Shown here: positions 1-8,410 of the stretch, piece by piece
How positions within the stretch are numbered: position 1 is the stretch's first letter
Layout of the letters: each line of letters begins with the position of its first letter
DNA from: Brevibacterium paucivorans
GTDB lineage: Bacteria > Actinomycetota > Actinomycetes > Actinomycetales > Brevibacteriaceae
Direction of reading: 5' to 3'
Length of the DNA stretch: 64,000 bases
Assembly (NCBI RefSeq): GCF_016907735.1
Contig: NZ_JAFBCP010000001.1
Span: 2,232,001-2,296,000 of the forward strand
Program-made: the position numbers and the translations under genes
The notes under the pieces: generated by a model
Told to the model about the DNA's origin: nothing
Databases searched by the model: none
Seen by the model: the letters and a program-made list of their open reading frames with translations, nothing else

Positions 1-916
1 TGGTGGCGAATACGGCCAGCCGGGAGCGTCGGGGTTCGGTGGCTTCTCGGACCTGTTCGACGCATTCTTTGGCGGTGGGGCCGGTGCCCAGCCAGGGCCG
101 GCGTCGCGCAAACGCCCAGGTCGCGATGCGCTGGTGGGCGTGTCGATCGACTTGAAGACCGCAGTGTTCGGTGGAACGGAAGACGTTTCGGTAGTGACCG
201 CCAAACTGTGCGACACGTGCCACGGAGACGGAACCCGCCCCGGGACTTCGCCACAGACCTGTTCGCTGTGTAACGGACAAGGTTCCGTGCAGCGGATGAC
301 CCGCACGCTCATGGGGCAGATGGTCACCAACCAGCCATGTAACAACTGTGGTGGTTACGGAACCATCATCGCCGACCCATGCCAGTCATGTAACGGCGAC
401 GGTCGCGTGCGTGCCGAAGAGACCTTGTCGGTCAAGATCCCAGCCGGTGTGAAGGACGGAACCCGCATTCTGCTGTCCGGTCGCGGTGAAGTAGGACCCG
501 GTGGGGGTCCCGCTGGCGACCTGCACCTCGAAGTGGCCATCCGCGAACACCCCGTCTTTACCCGCGACGGCGACGACCTGCGTGCCACGGTCACGATTCC
601 GATGACCGCAGCAGCCCTGGGAACCACCATTAGTCTTGAGACGTTTGACGGTGAACGCGAACTTGAAATCGCGCCGGGAACGCAGGTGGGAACCACCGAG
701 ACCCTGGCTGGTTTGGGCGTGGGGCGGCTGCGTCGCTCGTCCCGCGGTGACCTGCTGGTGACCATCAACGTTGAAGTGCCGTCCAAGCTCGATGCGAAAC
801 AGCGCGAACTTCTGGAACAGCTCGCCACCATGCGCGGTGAAACCAACCCGGACGTCAAACTGGGCAACACCCACCGCGGACCGTTCAGTCGTCTACGCGA
901 CCGGTTTAACCTGTGA
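1..916 (+). CDS. dnaJ: Chaperone DnaJ, 3' part (5' end outside window)
   Basis: Hsp40 co-chaperone that delivers unfolded clients to DnaK and stimulates its ATPase in the cytoplasm. The reading frame is already open at base 2, where it encodes the end of the Gly/Phe-rich linker. The J domain therefore lies upstream of the window. The zinc-finger domain follows with four CxxCxGxG repeats (CDTCHGDG, CSLCNGQG, CNNCGGYG, CQSCNGDG), then the C-terminal client-binding and dimerisation region. The stop codon overlaps the GTG start of rsmE by 4 bp (GTGA), so the two are translationally coupled. The neighbourhood (dnaJ, rsmE, phoH, ybeY, CNNM, era) is the standard actinobacterial dnaJ2 order, where hrcA is normally just upstream. 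Identification is secure; only the missing N-terminus is unseen. Confidence 0.95.
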   Translation, partial: GGEYGQPGASGFGGFSDLFDAFFGGGAGAQPGPASRKRPGRDALVGVSIDLKTAVFGGTEDVSVVTAKLCDTCHGDGTRPGTSPQTCSLCNGQGSVQRMTRTLMGQMVTNQPCNNCGGYGTIIADPCQSCNGDGRVRAEETLSVKIPAGVKDGTRILLSGRGEVGPGGGPAGDLHLEVAIREHPVFTRDGDDLRATVTIPMTAAALGTTISLETFDGERELEIAPGTQVGTTETLAGLGVGRLRRSSRGDLLVTINVEVPSKLDAKQRELLEQLATMRGETNPDVKLGNTHRGPFSRLRDRFNL

Positions 917-1677
917 CACTTCCGGTTTTTCTCACGGAGACACCCTTGGCGGGTGCCAGCGGGACCATCACGGTGGGTCCCGAGGTCGCCGGCCACGCAG
1001 TGCGTGTGCGCCGCATGGGTGCGGGAGAAGAACTCGAACTCATCGACGGCACTGGGGTGCGCCTCCGGGGGACAATTCAGGAGGGCACCTCGGAGTCCCT
1101 GACGCTTAGCGTCACGGACGTGACGGAGGAACCCCAGCAACGACCTCGGCTGGTTCTTGTGCAAGCCCTAGCCAAGAACGACCGGGACATTCAAGCGATC
1201 GAAGCCGCCACCGAAGTAGGCGTGGATACGGTGATCCCGTGGGCCGCGCAACGGAGCATTGCAGACTGGCCGGCCAAAAAGGCTCACAAGATGGCTGCTA
1301 AGTGGGCCAACGTCCTCACCGCCGCCACGCTGCAGGCCCGGCGGGCCCGCGTGCCCGAACTGGGTGAGCTCATTCGGGGAACCGCTGTTACGCAACTCGT
1401 GACCCCCACATCACGTGTGATCGTCCTGGACGAAACCGAATCCAGCGGGCTGACGGAAGCGGTGAACGACCTCGGGGAGGGGAGCACTACCCGGGGGGAC
1501 ATCGATGAGATCGTGGTGATCGTGGGGCCCGAAGGCGGTATCACGCCTGCCGAGGTTGACGCGCTCGTGTCGGCGGGCGCCCGGACGGCTGTTTTGGGGC
1601 CTACCATTTTGCGGGCTTCTACGGCGGGTCCTGTCGCGCTGGCGATTGTGCAGACGTTGTTGGGGCGTTGGAAGTAG
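913..1677 (+). CDS. rsmE: 16S rRNA (uracil-1498-N3)-methyltransferase RsmE
   Basis: SPOUT-family methyltransferase that uses S-adenosylmethionine to methylate N3 of U1498 in 16S rRNA of the assembled 30S subunit. The 254-residue length is normal. An N-terminal PUA-like region is followed by the trefoil-knot SAM site, visible as VGPEGGIT and, near the end, LGPTILRASTAGPVAL, the actinobacterial form of the usual LG..ILRxETA motif. The GTG start overlaps the dnaJ stop (GTGA), which fixes it. A short gap then leads to phoH, and other rRNA-maturation genes (ybeY, era) follow, consistent with a ribosome-biogenesis operon. Confidence 0.95.
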   Translation: MTLPVFLTETPLAGASGTITVGPEVAGHAVRVRRMGAGEELELIDGTGVRLRGTIQEGTSESLTLSVTDVTEEPQQRPRLVLVQALAKNDRDIQAIEAATEVGVDTVIPWAAQRSIADWPAKKAHKMAAKWANVLTAATLQARRARVPELGELIRGTAVTQLVTPTSRVIVLDETESSGLTEAVNDLGEGSTTRGDIDEIVVIVGPEGGITPAEVDALVSAGARTAVLGPTILRASTAGPVALAIVQTLLGRWK

Positions 1678-1717
1678 CCCGGGCTAGACTGGTGATAGCT
1701 CAACGAAAGGAAACACT

Positions 1718-2674
1718 CTGGAAACCGCACCCACTGTGCAGCTGACCATTCCCGATTCGATTGACCCCGTTGCACTTCTTGGCCCGGCCGATTCCAATCT
1801 CAAAACGCTCGAACGTCTAGAGCCTTCAGTCGACATTCTGGCGCGTGACCGGGGGCTGAGAATTCGCGGGCCGCAGGAAAACGTCGATGCGGTTGTCAAA
1901 ACCGTGGGGCAGCTCAAGCGGTTAGTGGCTGCAGGGCAGCAGGTGACGTCCGGCACGGTTGAGCAAGTCCACGGCATGGAGCACGCCGAACCTGCGCAAG
2001 TACTTACGGACAACGTGGTGTCACACCGCGGGCGCACGGTCCGACCAAAGACGTTTGGCCAGCACGAATACGTCAACGCGATCCGTAAGCACACCATCAC
2101 GTTTGGAATTGGTCCCGCGGGTACCGGAAAGACGTATTTGGCCATGGCCATGGCGGTGAATGCCCTGAGCCGAGGTGACGTCAAGCGCATCATTTTGACG
2201 CGCCCGGCCGTGGAAGCAGGGGAGAAGCTAGGGTTCTTGCCGGGGACGCTGGACGAAAAGATCGACCCGTATGTGCGCCCGTTGTACGACGCGCTTCACG
2301 ACATGGTCGAACCCGAACGCATCAAAGGGTTATTAGAGTCGGGGATTATCGAAGTGGCACCGCTTGCGTACATGCGTGGGCGCACCCTTAACGACGCGTT
2401 CATTATTCTGGACGAAGCCCAGAACACCACACCTGAACAGATGAAGATGTTCCTCACACGTTTGGGCTTCCAATCACGCATGGTGGTGACCGGTGACATC
2501 AGCCAGATCGATTTGCCGGGATCGACCCCCAGCGGTCTGCGCATTGTGGCCAACATCCTCAAGGACGTCGACGACATCTGTTTCTTCAACCTCACGAGTA
2601 AAGACGTTGTCAGGCACCCGCTGGTAAGCAAGATCGTTGACGCGTATGACTCGCAGTCTGGTGGTGGGGCATGA
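1718..2674 (+). CDS. phoH: PhoH-like ATPase
   Basis: PhoH-family P-loop ATPase, commonly linked with YbeY in RNA metabolism; its precise substrate is not established. Walker A is GPAGTGKT and Walker B is IILDEAQN. An N-terminal KH-like segment (about residues 25-65) precedes the ATPase. The start is unusual. A good ribosome-binding site, GAAAGG (1705-1710), stands 7 nt before an in-frame CTG at 1718, whereas the first conventional start, GTG 1736, is 25 nt from it. I therefore prefer a CTG start (318 residues); GTG 1736 gives 312. The stop overlaps the ATG of ybeY (ATGA). Confidence 0.93.
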   Translation: METAPTVQLTIPDSIDPVALLGPADSNLKTLERLEPSVDILARDRGLRIRGPQENVDAVVKTVGQLKRLVAAGQQVTSGTVEQVHGMEHAEPAQVLTDNVVSHRGRTVRPKTFGQHEYVNAIRKHTITFGIGPAGTGKTYLAMAMAVNALSRGDVKRIILTRPAVEAGEKLGFLPGTLDEKIDPYVRPLYDALHDMVEPERIKGLLESGIIEVAPLAYMRGRTLNDAFIILDEAQNTTPEQMKMFLTRLGFQSRMVVTGDISQIDLPGSTPSGLRIVANILKDVDDICFFNLTSKDVVRHPLVSKIVDAYDSQSGGGA

Positions 2675-3150
2675 GTATCGAACTGGGTAACGAAACCGAA
2701 CATCAGGTTGATCTGGAACGGGTTCACGAGTGCGCCCGGTTCGCTCTGGACACGTTGAACGTTCACCCGGCCGTAGAGTTGTCCATCCGGTTTATCAGCG
2801 ACGACGTCATGAGCGAACTCCACGACACGTGGATGGGGCTTCCCGGAACAACAGATGTCATGTCCTTTCCCATGGACGAACTCAAACCCGGACACGACGA
2901 ACCGGGGGTGCTGGGTGACATTGTGATCAGCCCTTCGGTGGCAACAGAACAAGCCACCGCAGCGGGTCATTCCATGAGCGATGAAATTTACCTGCTCACG
3001 GTGCACGGAATCTTGCACCTGCTGGGGTACGACCACCATGAACCAGATGAGAAAGAAGAGATGTTCGCTCTTCAACGCAAGCTTCTGCTCATGTGGTTCG
3101 CCCAGATAGAACCCGGTCGCACACACGTTCCCGAACCCACAGAAGAGTAA
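2671..3150 (+). CDS. ybeY: Endoribonuclease / rRNA maturation factor YbeY
   Basis: Zinc-dependent single-strand endoribonuclease of the UPF0054 family, needed for 16S rRNA 3'-end maturation and late ribosome quality control. The zinc motif HGxLHLxGYDH is present as HGILHLLGYDHH, giving the three metal-binding histidines. The 159-residue length is typical. The ATG overlaps the phoH stop (ATGA), so the two are translationally coupled, as in most actinobacteria. Downstream the CNNM-family gene begins 4 bp after the stop. Confidence 0.95.
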   Translation: MSIELGNETEHQVDLERVHECARFALDTLNVHPAVELSIRFISDDVMSELHDTWMGLPGTTDVMSFPMDELKPGHDEPGVLGDIVISPSVATEQATAAGHSMSDEIYLLTVHGILHLLGYDHHEPDEKEEMFALQRKLLLMWFAQIEPGRTHVPEPTEE

Positions 3151-3153
3151 ACA

Positions 3154-4431
3154 GTGGACGTCTTTATCTATTTCGCGGTAGCGGTGGTGTGCGTTCTGCT
3201 CGCATCGGTTCTTGCCGCTGCCGACTCTGCTTTCAGCGTGGTATCGCACCACGAAATCCACGACGCCGCTGAAGACGGTGCGCGCGGTGGCGAACGCGCA
3301 TTGAAGATCGTGCGTGAACTGCCCACACACATCAACGTGATCACGTTTGTGCGCCAACTCTTCGAAGCCAACGCAGTGGTGTTCATCGTGTGGGGGTATG
3401 TCGAAGTCTTAGGCGCCAACTGGAAAAGCCTACTGGCAGCCGCAGTGACCGGAAGTGTTGCCATCTTCGTCATCGCAGGGGTATCTCCACGCACCATTGG
3501 TCGACGCCGGTCACTGCCCGTGGCCCTGGCGCTCGCAGGCCCAGTGGCCGGTCTGCGCACCATGCTTGGCCCGCTTGCCCGCGTCCTGGTTTGGCTGGGC
3601 AACATGCTCACCCCGGACAGGGTGTACCGCGACGGTCCCTTTGTGACACAAGAACAGCTCCGCGACCTGGTCGAACGGGCCAGCGCTGGAAACATCATCG
3701 AAGATGACGAACGCGACATGATCGAACGCATCTTCACCTTGAGCGACACACGCACGTACAAGGTCATGGTGCCGCGCACGGACGTGGTCACCATCGACAC
3801 GACCGACACTTTAGGTGAGTCGTTGTCCTTGTTCTTCCGCTCTGGGTTTAGTCGCATTCCGGTGGTGAACGGCGACATCGACGAAATGATTGGGGTCCTG
3901 TACCTCAAAGACGTGTCGCGCAAGCTGTACCAGGCGCCCGAAGAAGCGAACACTCATGCGGGGGAGCTCGCCCGTACTGTTCCATACGTCCCTGAAACCA
4001 AACCTGTCGCCGACCTGTTGCGCGAAATGCAACACGAAGCTACGCACGTCGCCGTTGTCATCGACGAATACGGTGGAACCGCGGGCATCATCACGATTGA
4101 AGACATCGTGGAAGAAATCGTGGGCGAGATCGCCGACGAATACGACTCCGAAGACGACGAGATCGTCGAAATCGAGCCGGGCGTGTACCGTGTGGATACA
4201 CGCATGCTCATTGACGACCTCGCCGAATTCTTCGACGTCCGAATTGACGAAGACGACGTGAGCTCGGTAGGTGGGCTCTTGACCACCTTGATTGGCAAAG
4301 TGCCCATTGAAGGGTCGCGCGCAGAATGTGCGGGCTTAAGTATCGAAGCCGAACCTGGGCAGGGTCGACGCCACCGCGTCCACCATGTGATTGTGAAAAG
4401 AATTGAGGAGCCAGATGAGCCTGTTTCGTGA
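3154..4431 (+). CDS. CNNM/CorC-HlyC family membrane protein with CBS domains
   Basis: Integral-membrane protein of the CNNM (DUF21) family; relatives move or sense Mg2+ or Co2+, and the old name is hemolysin C. The N-terminal DUF21 region has hydrophobic helices at about residues 1-25, 60-110 and 125-150. A tandem CBS pair covers about residues 205-335 (ending near IEDIVEEIVGEIADEYD), and a CorC_HlyC domain lies at about 340-420. The GTG start follows the ybeY stop by 3 bp. The 3' end overlaps the chosen start of era by 17 bp, so all genes from rsmE to era form one transcription unit. Transport substrate cannot be read from the sequence. Confidence 0.9.
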   Translation: MDVFIYFAVAVVCVLLASVLAAADSAFSVVSHHEIHDAAEDGARGGERALKIVRELPTHINVITFVRQLFEANAVVFIVWGYVEVLGANWKSLLAAAVTGSVAIFVIAGVSPRTIGRRRSLPVALALAGPVAGLRTMLGPLARVLVWLGNMLTPDRVYRDGPFVTQEQLRDLVERASAGNIIEDDERDMIERIFTLSDTRTYKVMVPRTDVVTIDTTDTLGESLSLFFRSGFSRIPVVNGDIDEMIGVLYLKDVSRKLYQAPEEANTHAGELARTVPYVPETKPVADLLREMQHEATHVAVVIDEYGGTAGIITIEDIVEEIVGEIADEYDSEDDEIVEIEPGVYRVDTRMLIDDLAEFFDVRIDEDDVSSVGGLLTTLIGKVPIEGSRAECAGLSIEAEPGQGRRHRVHHVIVKRIEEPDEPVS

Positions 4432-5350
4432 AGTGCCCAGTGGGTTTCGTGCCGGGTTCGCATGCTTTGTGGGCCGTCCCAATACGGGAAAGTCCACGCT
4501 GACGAATGCGCTTGTGGGAACCAAAGTGGCCATTACGTCCAACAAGCCACAGACTACCCGCCACACGATCCGCGGGGTTGTCCACCGGGACGATCACCAG
4601 CTGATCGTCGTGGACACGCCTGGGCTCCACCGACCTCGGACGCTTTTGGGGTCCCGCCTCAACGACTTGGTGGCGTCTACGCTCGCTGAAGTTGATGTGA
4701 TTGGTTTTTGCCTGCCGGCTAACGAAAAAATTGGGCCGGGGGACCGGTACATCGCCGAACAGCTGGAGATGATCGCGCGCAAGACCCCCGTGGTTGCGAT
4801 CGTGACGAAAACCGACACCGTGCCCAAGGGGCAGGTGGTAGAGGCACTGACCGCTGTGAATGAGTTGGGGGACTTCGCCGAGGTCGTTCCAGTGTCCGCG
4901 GTCGACGGCTTCCAAGTGGATACGGTGGATCAGGTTTTGGCACAGTACTTGCCGGAAAGCCCGCCTCTGTACCCGGACGGCGATATCACTGACGAGCCTG
5001 AGTCTGTGCTGATTGCTGAGCTCGTGCGTGAGGCTGCGTTAGAGGGAATCCGCGAAGAATTGCCCCACTCTTTGGCCGTTCAAGTTGAGGAGATGATTCA
5101 ACGAGAAGACCGGCCAGAGGACAAGCCTCTTGTGGATGTACACGTCAACCTGTACGTGGAACGTGACAGTCAGAAGGCCATCATTATTGGGCGGAAAGGT
5201 GCTCGGCTCAAACAGATCGGTTCACAGGCCCGGCAGGGAATTGAAGCGCTCTTGGGAACTCCCGTGTTCTTAAGCCTCCACGTCAAGGTCGCTAAAGACT
5301 GGCAACGCGATCCCAAGGCGCTGGGGCGCTTAGGCTTTGACTTTTCGTAG
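4415..5350 (+). CDS. era: GTPase Era
   Basis: Essential GTPase that binds the 3' end of 16S rRNA through a KH domain and assists 30S assembly. G1 is GRPNTGKST, G3 is DTPG, G4 is TKTD and G5 is VSA. The KH domain at the C-terminus shows IIIGRKGARLKQIG. An in-frame TTG lies at 4403, but GAGGAG (4405-4410) sits 4 nt before ATG 4415, so I start there (311 residues). The start overlaps the CNNM gene by 17 bp. Its position after ybeY is the classic bacterial arrangement. Confidence 0.95.
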   Translation: MSLFREVPSGFRAGFACFVGRPNTGKSTLTNALVGTKVAITSNKPQTTRHTIRGVVHRDDHQLIVVDTPGLHRPRTLLGSRLNDLVASTLAEVDVIGFCLPANEKIGPGDRYIAEQLEMIARKTPVVAIVTKTDTVPKGQVVEALTAVNELGDFAEVVPVSAVDGFQVDTVDQVLAQYLPESPPLYPDGDITDEPESVLIAELVREAALEGIREELPHSLAVQVEEMIQREDRPEDKPLVDVHVNLYVERDSQKAIIIGRKGARLKQIGSQARQGIEALLGTPVFLSLHVKVAKDWQRDPKALGRLGFDFS

Positions 5351-5371
5351 GCACGGATAGACTTAGCCATT

Positions 5372-6379
5372 GTGACTTCAGTACACCTCGTAGATCGTTC
5401 TCCAAGTATCAGCCCCGACGAACTGATCGCCCAGTTGGTTCCACCACCACACTTTCAAGACGTGTCGTTTGAGTCCTATAAACCGGACCCCACGCAACCG
5501 TCACAGGGCAAAGCGCGTGATGCGTTGCGGGAATTCACTGACAAGAGCACCAAGAAGAGCTTCTTCAAGAAAATGCTGGGGAAGTCGGAAAGCTCGGCCC
5601 GTGGTCTGTACCTGGACGGTGGCTACGGTGTGGGTAAAACGCACCTTTTGGCTTCAGCGTGGCACCGGTCAGAAAAACCGGCCGCGTTTGGAACCTTTGT
5701 CGAGTACACCAACCTCATTGGAGCTTTAGGGTTCAAACAGGCGGCGGCCGATCTCTCGCAATCCAAACTTGTGTGTGTCGACGAGTTTGAACTCGATGAC
5801 CCGGGCGACACGGTCATGATGAGCCGACTCATGCGGGAACTGACCGACGCGGGTGTGAAAATTGTTGCCACCTCCAACACCTTGCCGGGAGCTCTGGGGC
5901 AAGGGCGCTTCGCCGCACAAGATTTCTTGCGTGAAATCCAAGCCCTGGCCGATCAGTTTGAGGTGCTGAGCATCGACGGGGACGACTACCGTCACCGCGG
6001 GATTCCTAACCCTCCCGAGCCTGTGTCGAACGACGAGCTGCAAGCCGTAGCCGAGCGCTTCGAAGGCACGATCGCGTGTGACGAGTTCGATCAGCTTATG
6101 GAGCACCTGCCACGCGTTCACCCGTCGCGGTACCGCCTGCTCCTAGACGACATTGACGCCGTTGCGTGGCAAGACGTACACACGATTGAAAACGAAAATG
6201 TTGCGTTGCGCTTTGTTGCTCTTGTCGACCGCATGTACGACCGCGGTGTGGCGATCCACAATTCGGGAGTGCGCCTCGACAAAATTTTTACCGAAGACAT
6301 GCTGGGTGGGGGATACCGCAAGAAGTACATGCGGTGTTTGTCACGGTTGACCGCTCTGGCAACAGGTGAGGAACGATGA
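5372..6379 (+). CDS. zapE: ZapE / AFG1-like ATPase
   Basis: AFG1-like P-loop ATPase, the family that includes the E. coli division factor ZapE; its role in actinobacteria is not well defined. Walker A is GGYGVGKTHLL at about residues 84-94. Walker B is LVCVDEFELDD, and a sensor segment IVATSNTLP follows; these are hallmark motifs of the family. It has 335 residues with a GTG start. Its stop overlaps the ATG of the PPK2 gene (ATGA), so the two are co-translated, although no functional link between them is known to me. Confidence 0.88.
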   Translation: MTSVHLVDRSPSISPDELIAQLVPPPHFQDVSFESYKPDPTQPSQGKARDALREFTDKSTKKSFFKKMLGKSESSARGLYLDGGYGVGKTHLLASAWHRSEKPAAFGTFVEYTNLIGALGFKQAAADLSQSKLVCVDEFELDDPGDTVMMSRLMRELTDAGVKIVATSNTLPGALGQGRFAAQDFLREIQALADQFEVLSIDGDDYRHRGIPNPPEPVSNDELQAVAERFEGTIACDEFDQLMEHLPRVHPSRYRLLLDDIDAVAWQDVHTIENENVALRFVALVDRMYDRGVAIHNSGVRLDKIFTEDMLGGGYRKKYMRCLSRLTALATGEER

Positions 6380-7335
6380 AGCTCAACGACGGACCCATTG
6401 TCGAACCAGCCCACAGTGTTGAACCAGCGCTTTCACCCAAGCTCGCAGACGAAGTCGACCAGGCCTCGCCCGCTGAACTCGTCCAAATGTTGCGGTGGAA
6501 ACGCGGCGCGTCTTTCGACTCTGTTGACCCCACGGCTAAACCCGGGTTCAGCGGAAACAAAGACCAAGGGAAAACGGCCCGAGGCGCCGACAGCGAGGTC
6601 TTGAACGATCTGCAGGAACGGTTGTACGCGAATGCGAAAACCGGGAATGAGCGCAGTTTGCTCATTGTCATTCAAGGACGCGACACTGCCGGCAAAGGCG
6701 GAATCGTCAACCACGTTGCTGGAGTCTTGAGCCCGCACGGCGTGTCAATTGCATCATTTGGTGTTCCAACCGAAGAAGAAAAGCAACATCACTTCCTGTG
6801 GAGGATCAAGAAGAAGCTCCCGGCGCACGGCCAAATTGGAGTTTTTGATCGCTCCCACTACGAAGACATTCTGGCGGTGCGCATGCATAACCTGGCTCCT
6901 GAGTCCGTGTGGCGCGGTCGCTACGAAGAGATCCGCCAGTTTGAACAGGACTTAGTGAAATCGGGAACAGCCGTGGTCAAAATCATGCTGACGGTATCCC
7001 AAGAAGAGCAGTACGAGCGTCTCTCGAAACGCTTGAGTCGCGAAGACAAACTGTGGAAGTACTCTCCTGGCGACGTCGATGACAGGTTGCGCTGGTATGA
7101 CTACTCGCAAGCGTTCTCCGATGTCATGGACGAAACGGACTCGAACGACACCCCGTGGTATGTGGTTCCCGCCGACCGCAAGTGGTACGCGCGCTGGGCA
7201 GTGACGCGGATAATGATTCACCACTTGCTGGGCATGAACGTGGCGTGGCCACCGCCGGAATTTGATGTGGAGACCGAACGTGCGCGCTTAGAAGAAGCGC
7301 GCGAAATCAATCCCGCTGAACCACAGGACGCATAG
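6376..7335 (+). CDS. ppk2: PPK2-family polyphosphate:nucleotide phosphotransferase
   Basis: Polyphosphate kinase 2 family enzyme that transfers phosphate between inorganic polyphosphate and nucleotides. Walker A is GRDTAGKGG. The lid and Walker B region reads GVFDRSHYEDIL, and the conserved C-terminal segment reads DRKWYARWAVTRI. Together these fit the class III type, which can phosphorylate both nucleoside mono- and diphosphates; the class is inferred from overall resemblance. It has 319 residues with an ATG overlapping the zapE stop. Its last 48 bp overlap the convergent small membrane-protein gene on the other strand. Confidence 0.9.
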   Translation: MKLNDGPIVEPAHSVEPALSPKLADEVDQASPAELVQMLRWKRGASFDSVDPTAKPGFSGNKDQGKTARGADSEVLNDLQERLYANAKTGNERSLLIVIQGRDTAGKGGIVNHVAGVLSPHGVSIASFGVPTEEEKQHHFLWRIKKKLPAHGQIGVFDRSHYEDILAVRMHNLAPESVWRGRYEEIRQFEQDLVKSGTAVVKIMLTVSQEEQYERLSKRLSREDKLWKYSPGDVDDRLRWYDYSQAFSDVMDETDSNDTPWYVVPADRKWYARWAVTRIMIHHLLGMNVAWPPPEFDVETERARLEEAREINPAEPQDA

Positions 7336-7734
7336 CACTGCAAACGTCACGCACAGAAACGTGACGAGCCCGATTGCGGCTCCAACTGACCAGTGAGAGC
7401 GTCTGATGAAAAGCGTCCACGCGTGCAACTTTTTTCGCGCCCACATGAGCAACCGGTGTGCCCAATGAAACTCCGACGCGACGACGGCAACTCCGAACAG
7501 GACGATTAACCATCCCGGCCCGGGGAGCGGCACTAGAACGAGCCCCACAGCAATCACAATTGCGCCGATCAATCCAACTGTCCACTTGTAGAACGCTTCC
7601 GTGGTGGGGTGGGCAGCAATTGACCGTCTCCAACGCAAGTAGCTCAAATGGCTCGTACGAATCCAGCGAGGGCGGTGCGCACGCGGCCGAGACTCATACG
7701 GTGATTCGTGTGTGTCGTCGCGTGTGCCGGGCAT
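7288..7734 (-). CDS. Small PGPGW-motif transmembrane protein (TIGR02611-like)
   Basis: Predicted inner-membrane protein of unknown function. The hallmark PLPGPGWLIVLFG lies between two hydrophobic helices, as in the PGPGW/TIGR02611 family of actinobacteria, and a third helix is near the C-terminus (VTFLCVTFAVLCVLWF). I chose the ATG at 7734 (148 residues). The longer form starting at 7824 would run through a well-formed promoter for the tRNA cluster on the other strand, but I cannot exclude it. The 3' end overlaps ppk2 tail to tail. Confidence 0.75.
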   Translation of the reverse strand: MPGTRDDTHESPYESRPRAHRPRWIRTSHLSYLRWRRSIAAHPTTEAFYKWTVGLIGAIVIAVGLVLVPLPGPGWLIVLFGVAVVASEFHWAHRLLMWARKKLHAWTLFIRRSHWSVGAAIGLVTFLCVTFAVLCVLWFSGIDFARFF

Positions 7735-7817
7735 GGAATTAAGCGTACCGGTGCTGTCCGAGTGACCGATGTGAGGGGTCAAAGATCGAAGCGTGACACG
7801 CGTCATAGTGATTCGAT

Positions 7818-7846
7818 TTGGCATATGCGAAAAGACGTTATAGAGT
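7818..7846 (+). promoter_or_regulatory. Promoter of the tRNA cluster
   Basis: TTGGCA (7818-7823) and TAGAGT (7841-7846) are separated by exactly 17 nt. This is close to the housekeeping consensus and lies about 30 nt upstream of the first tRNA, as expected for a stable-RNA promoter. Confidence 0.65.
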
Positions 7847-7875
7847 TTCTATTCGTTGCCAGGGAAACCTGACAC

Positions 7876-7948
7876 GCGGATGTGGCTCAGTTGGTAGAGC
7901 ATCACCTTGCCAAGGTGAGGGTCGCGGGTTCGAGTCCCGTCATCCGCT
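7876..7948 (+). tRNA. tRNA-Gly (GCC)
   Basis: A 73-nt cloverleaf with acceptor stem GCGGATG/CATCCGC, anticodon arm CACCT-TGCCAAG-type loop with anticodon GCC, and T loop GGTTCGAGTCC. The CCA end is not encoded. First gene of a four-tRNA operon. Confidence 0.95.
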
Positions 7949-7991
7949 CTGGCGCCGGTCAGTTTGATCTGGACTCGGCGATCGCCTCCGC

Positions 7992-8062
7992 GGTGGCGTG
8001 GCCGAGAGGCGAGGCAGCGGCCTGCAAAGCCGTATACACGGGTTCGAATCCCGTCGCCACCT
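7992..8062 (+). tRNA. tRNA-Cys (GCA)
   Basis: A 71-nt tRNA with acceptor stem GGTGGCG/CGCCACC. The anticodon loop CTGCAAA carries GCA, and the T arm is GGGTTCGAATCCC. CCA is not encoded. It lies 43 nt after tRNA-Gly. Confidence 0.95.
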
Positions 8063-8068
8063 CGACCG

Positions 8069-8140
8069 GCGCGATTGGCGCAGCGGTAGCGCGCTTCCTT
8101 CACACGGAAGAGGTCACTGGTTCGATCCCAGTATCGCGCA
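8069..8140 (+). tRNA. tRNA-Val (CAC)
   Basis: A 72-nt tRNA with acceptor stem GCGCGAT/ATCGCGC. Anticodon stem CTTCC/GGAAG frames the loop TTCACAC with anticodon CAC. Only 6 nt separate it from tRNA-Cys. It differs from the next tRNA at just two positions in the anticodon loop. Confidence 0.95.
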
Positions 8141-8187
8141 CGCGTGTTCAGCACATGTGCACAACAACTAAATACGCATGTTTACAT

Positions 8188-8259
8188 GCGCGATTGGCGC
8201 AGCGGTAGCGCGCTTCCCTGACACGGAAGAGGTCACTGGTTCGATCCCAGTATCGCGCA
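8188..8259 (+). tRNA. tRNA-Val (GAC)
   Basis: A 72-nt tRNA whose stems and T arm are identical to the preceding tRNA-Val. The anticodon loop CTGACAC carries GAC. The near identity indicates tandem duplication followed by anticodon divergence. A terminator follows 7 nt later. Confidence 0.95.
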
Positions 8260-8266
8260 CACATCA

Positions 8267-8289
8267 CCCCGGTTCAGGCCGGGGTTTTT
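8267..8289 (+). terminator. Rho-independent terminator of the tRNA operon
   Basis: CCCCGG (8267-8272), 6-nt loop, CCGGGG (8279-8284), then five T residues. Confidence 0.8.
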
Positions 8290-8410
8290 CGTTCCCAGCT
8301 CTTGAAATTGCCGTTTGAAACAGAATCGCAACAGGTTAGCAACATCTCAGCTCACCATTGTTTGTGTGAAGTCATTAGGCTAGGAATGTATTTTCAACAA
8401 AGGAGATCAG

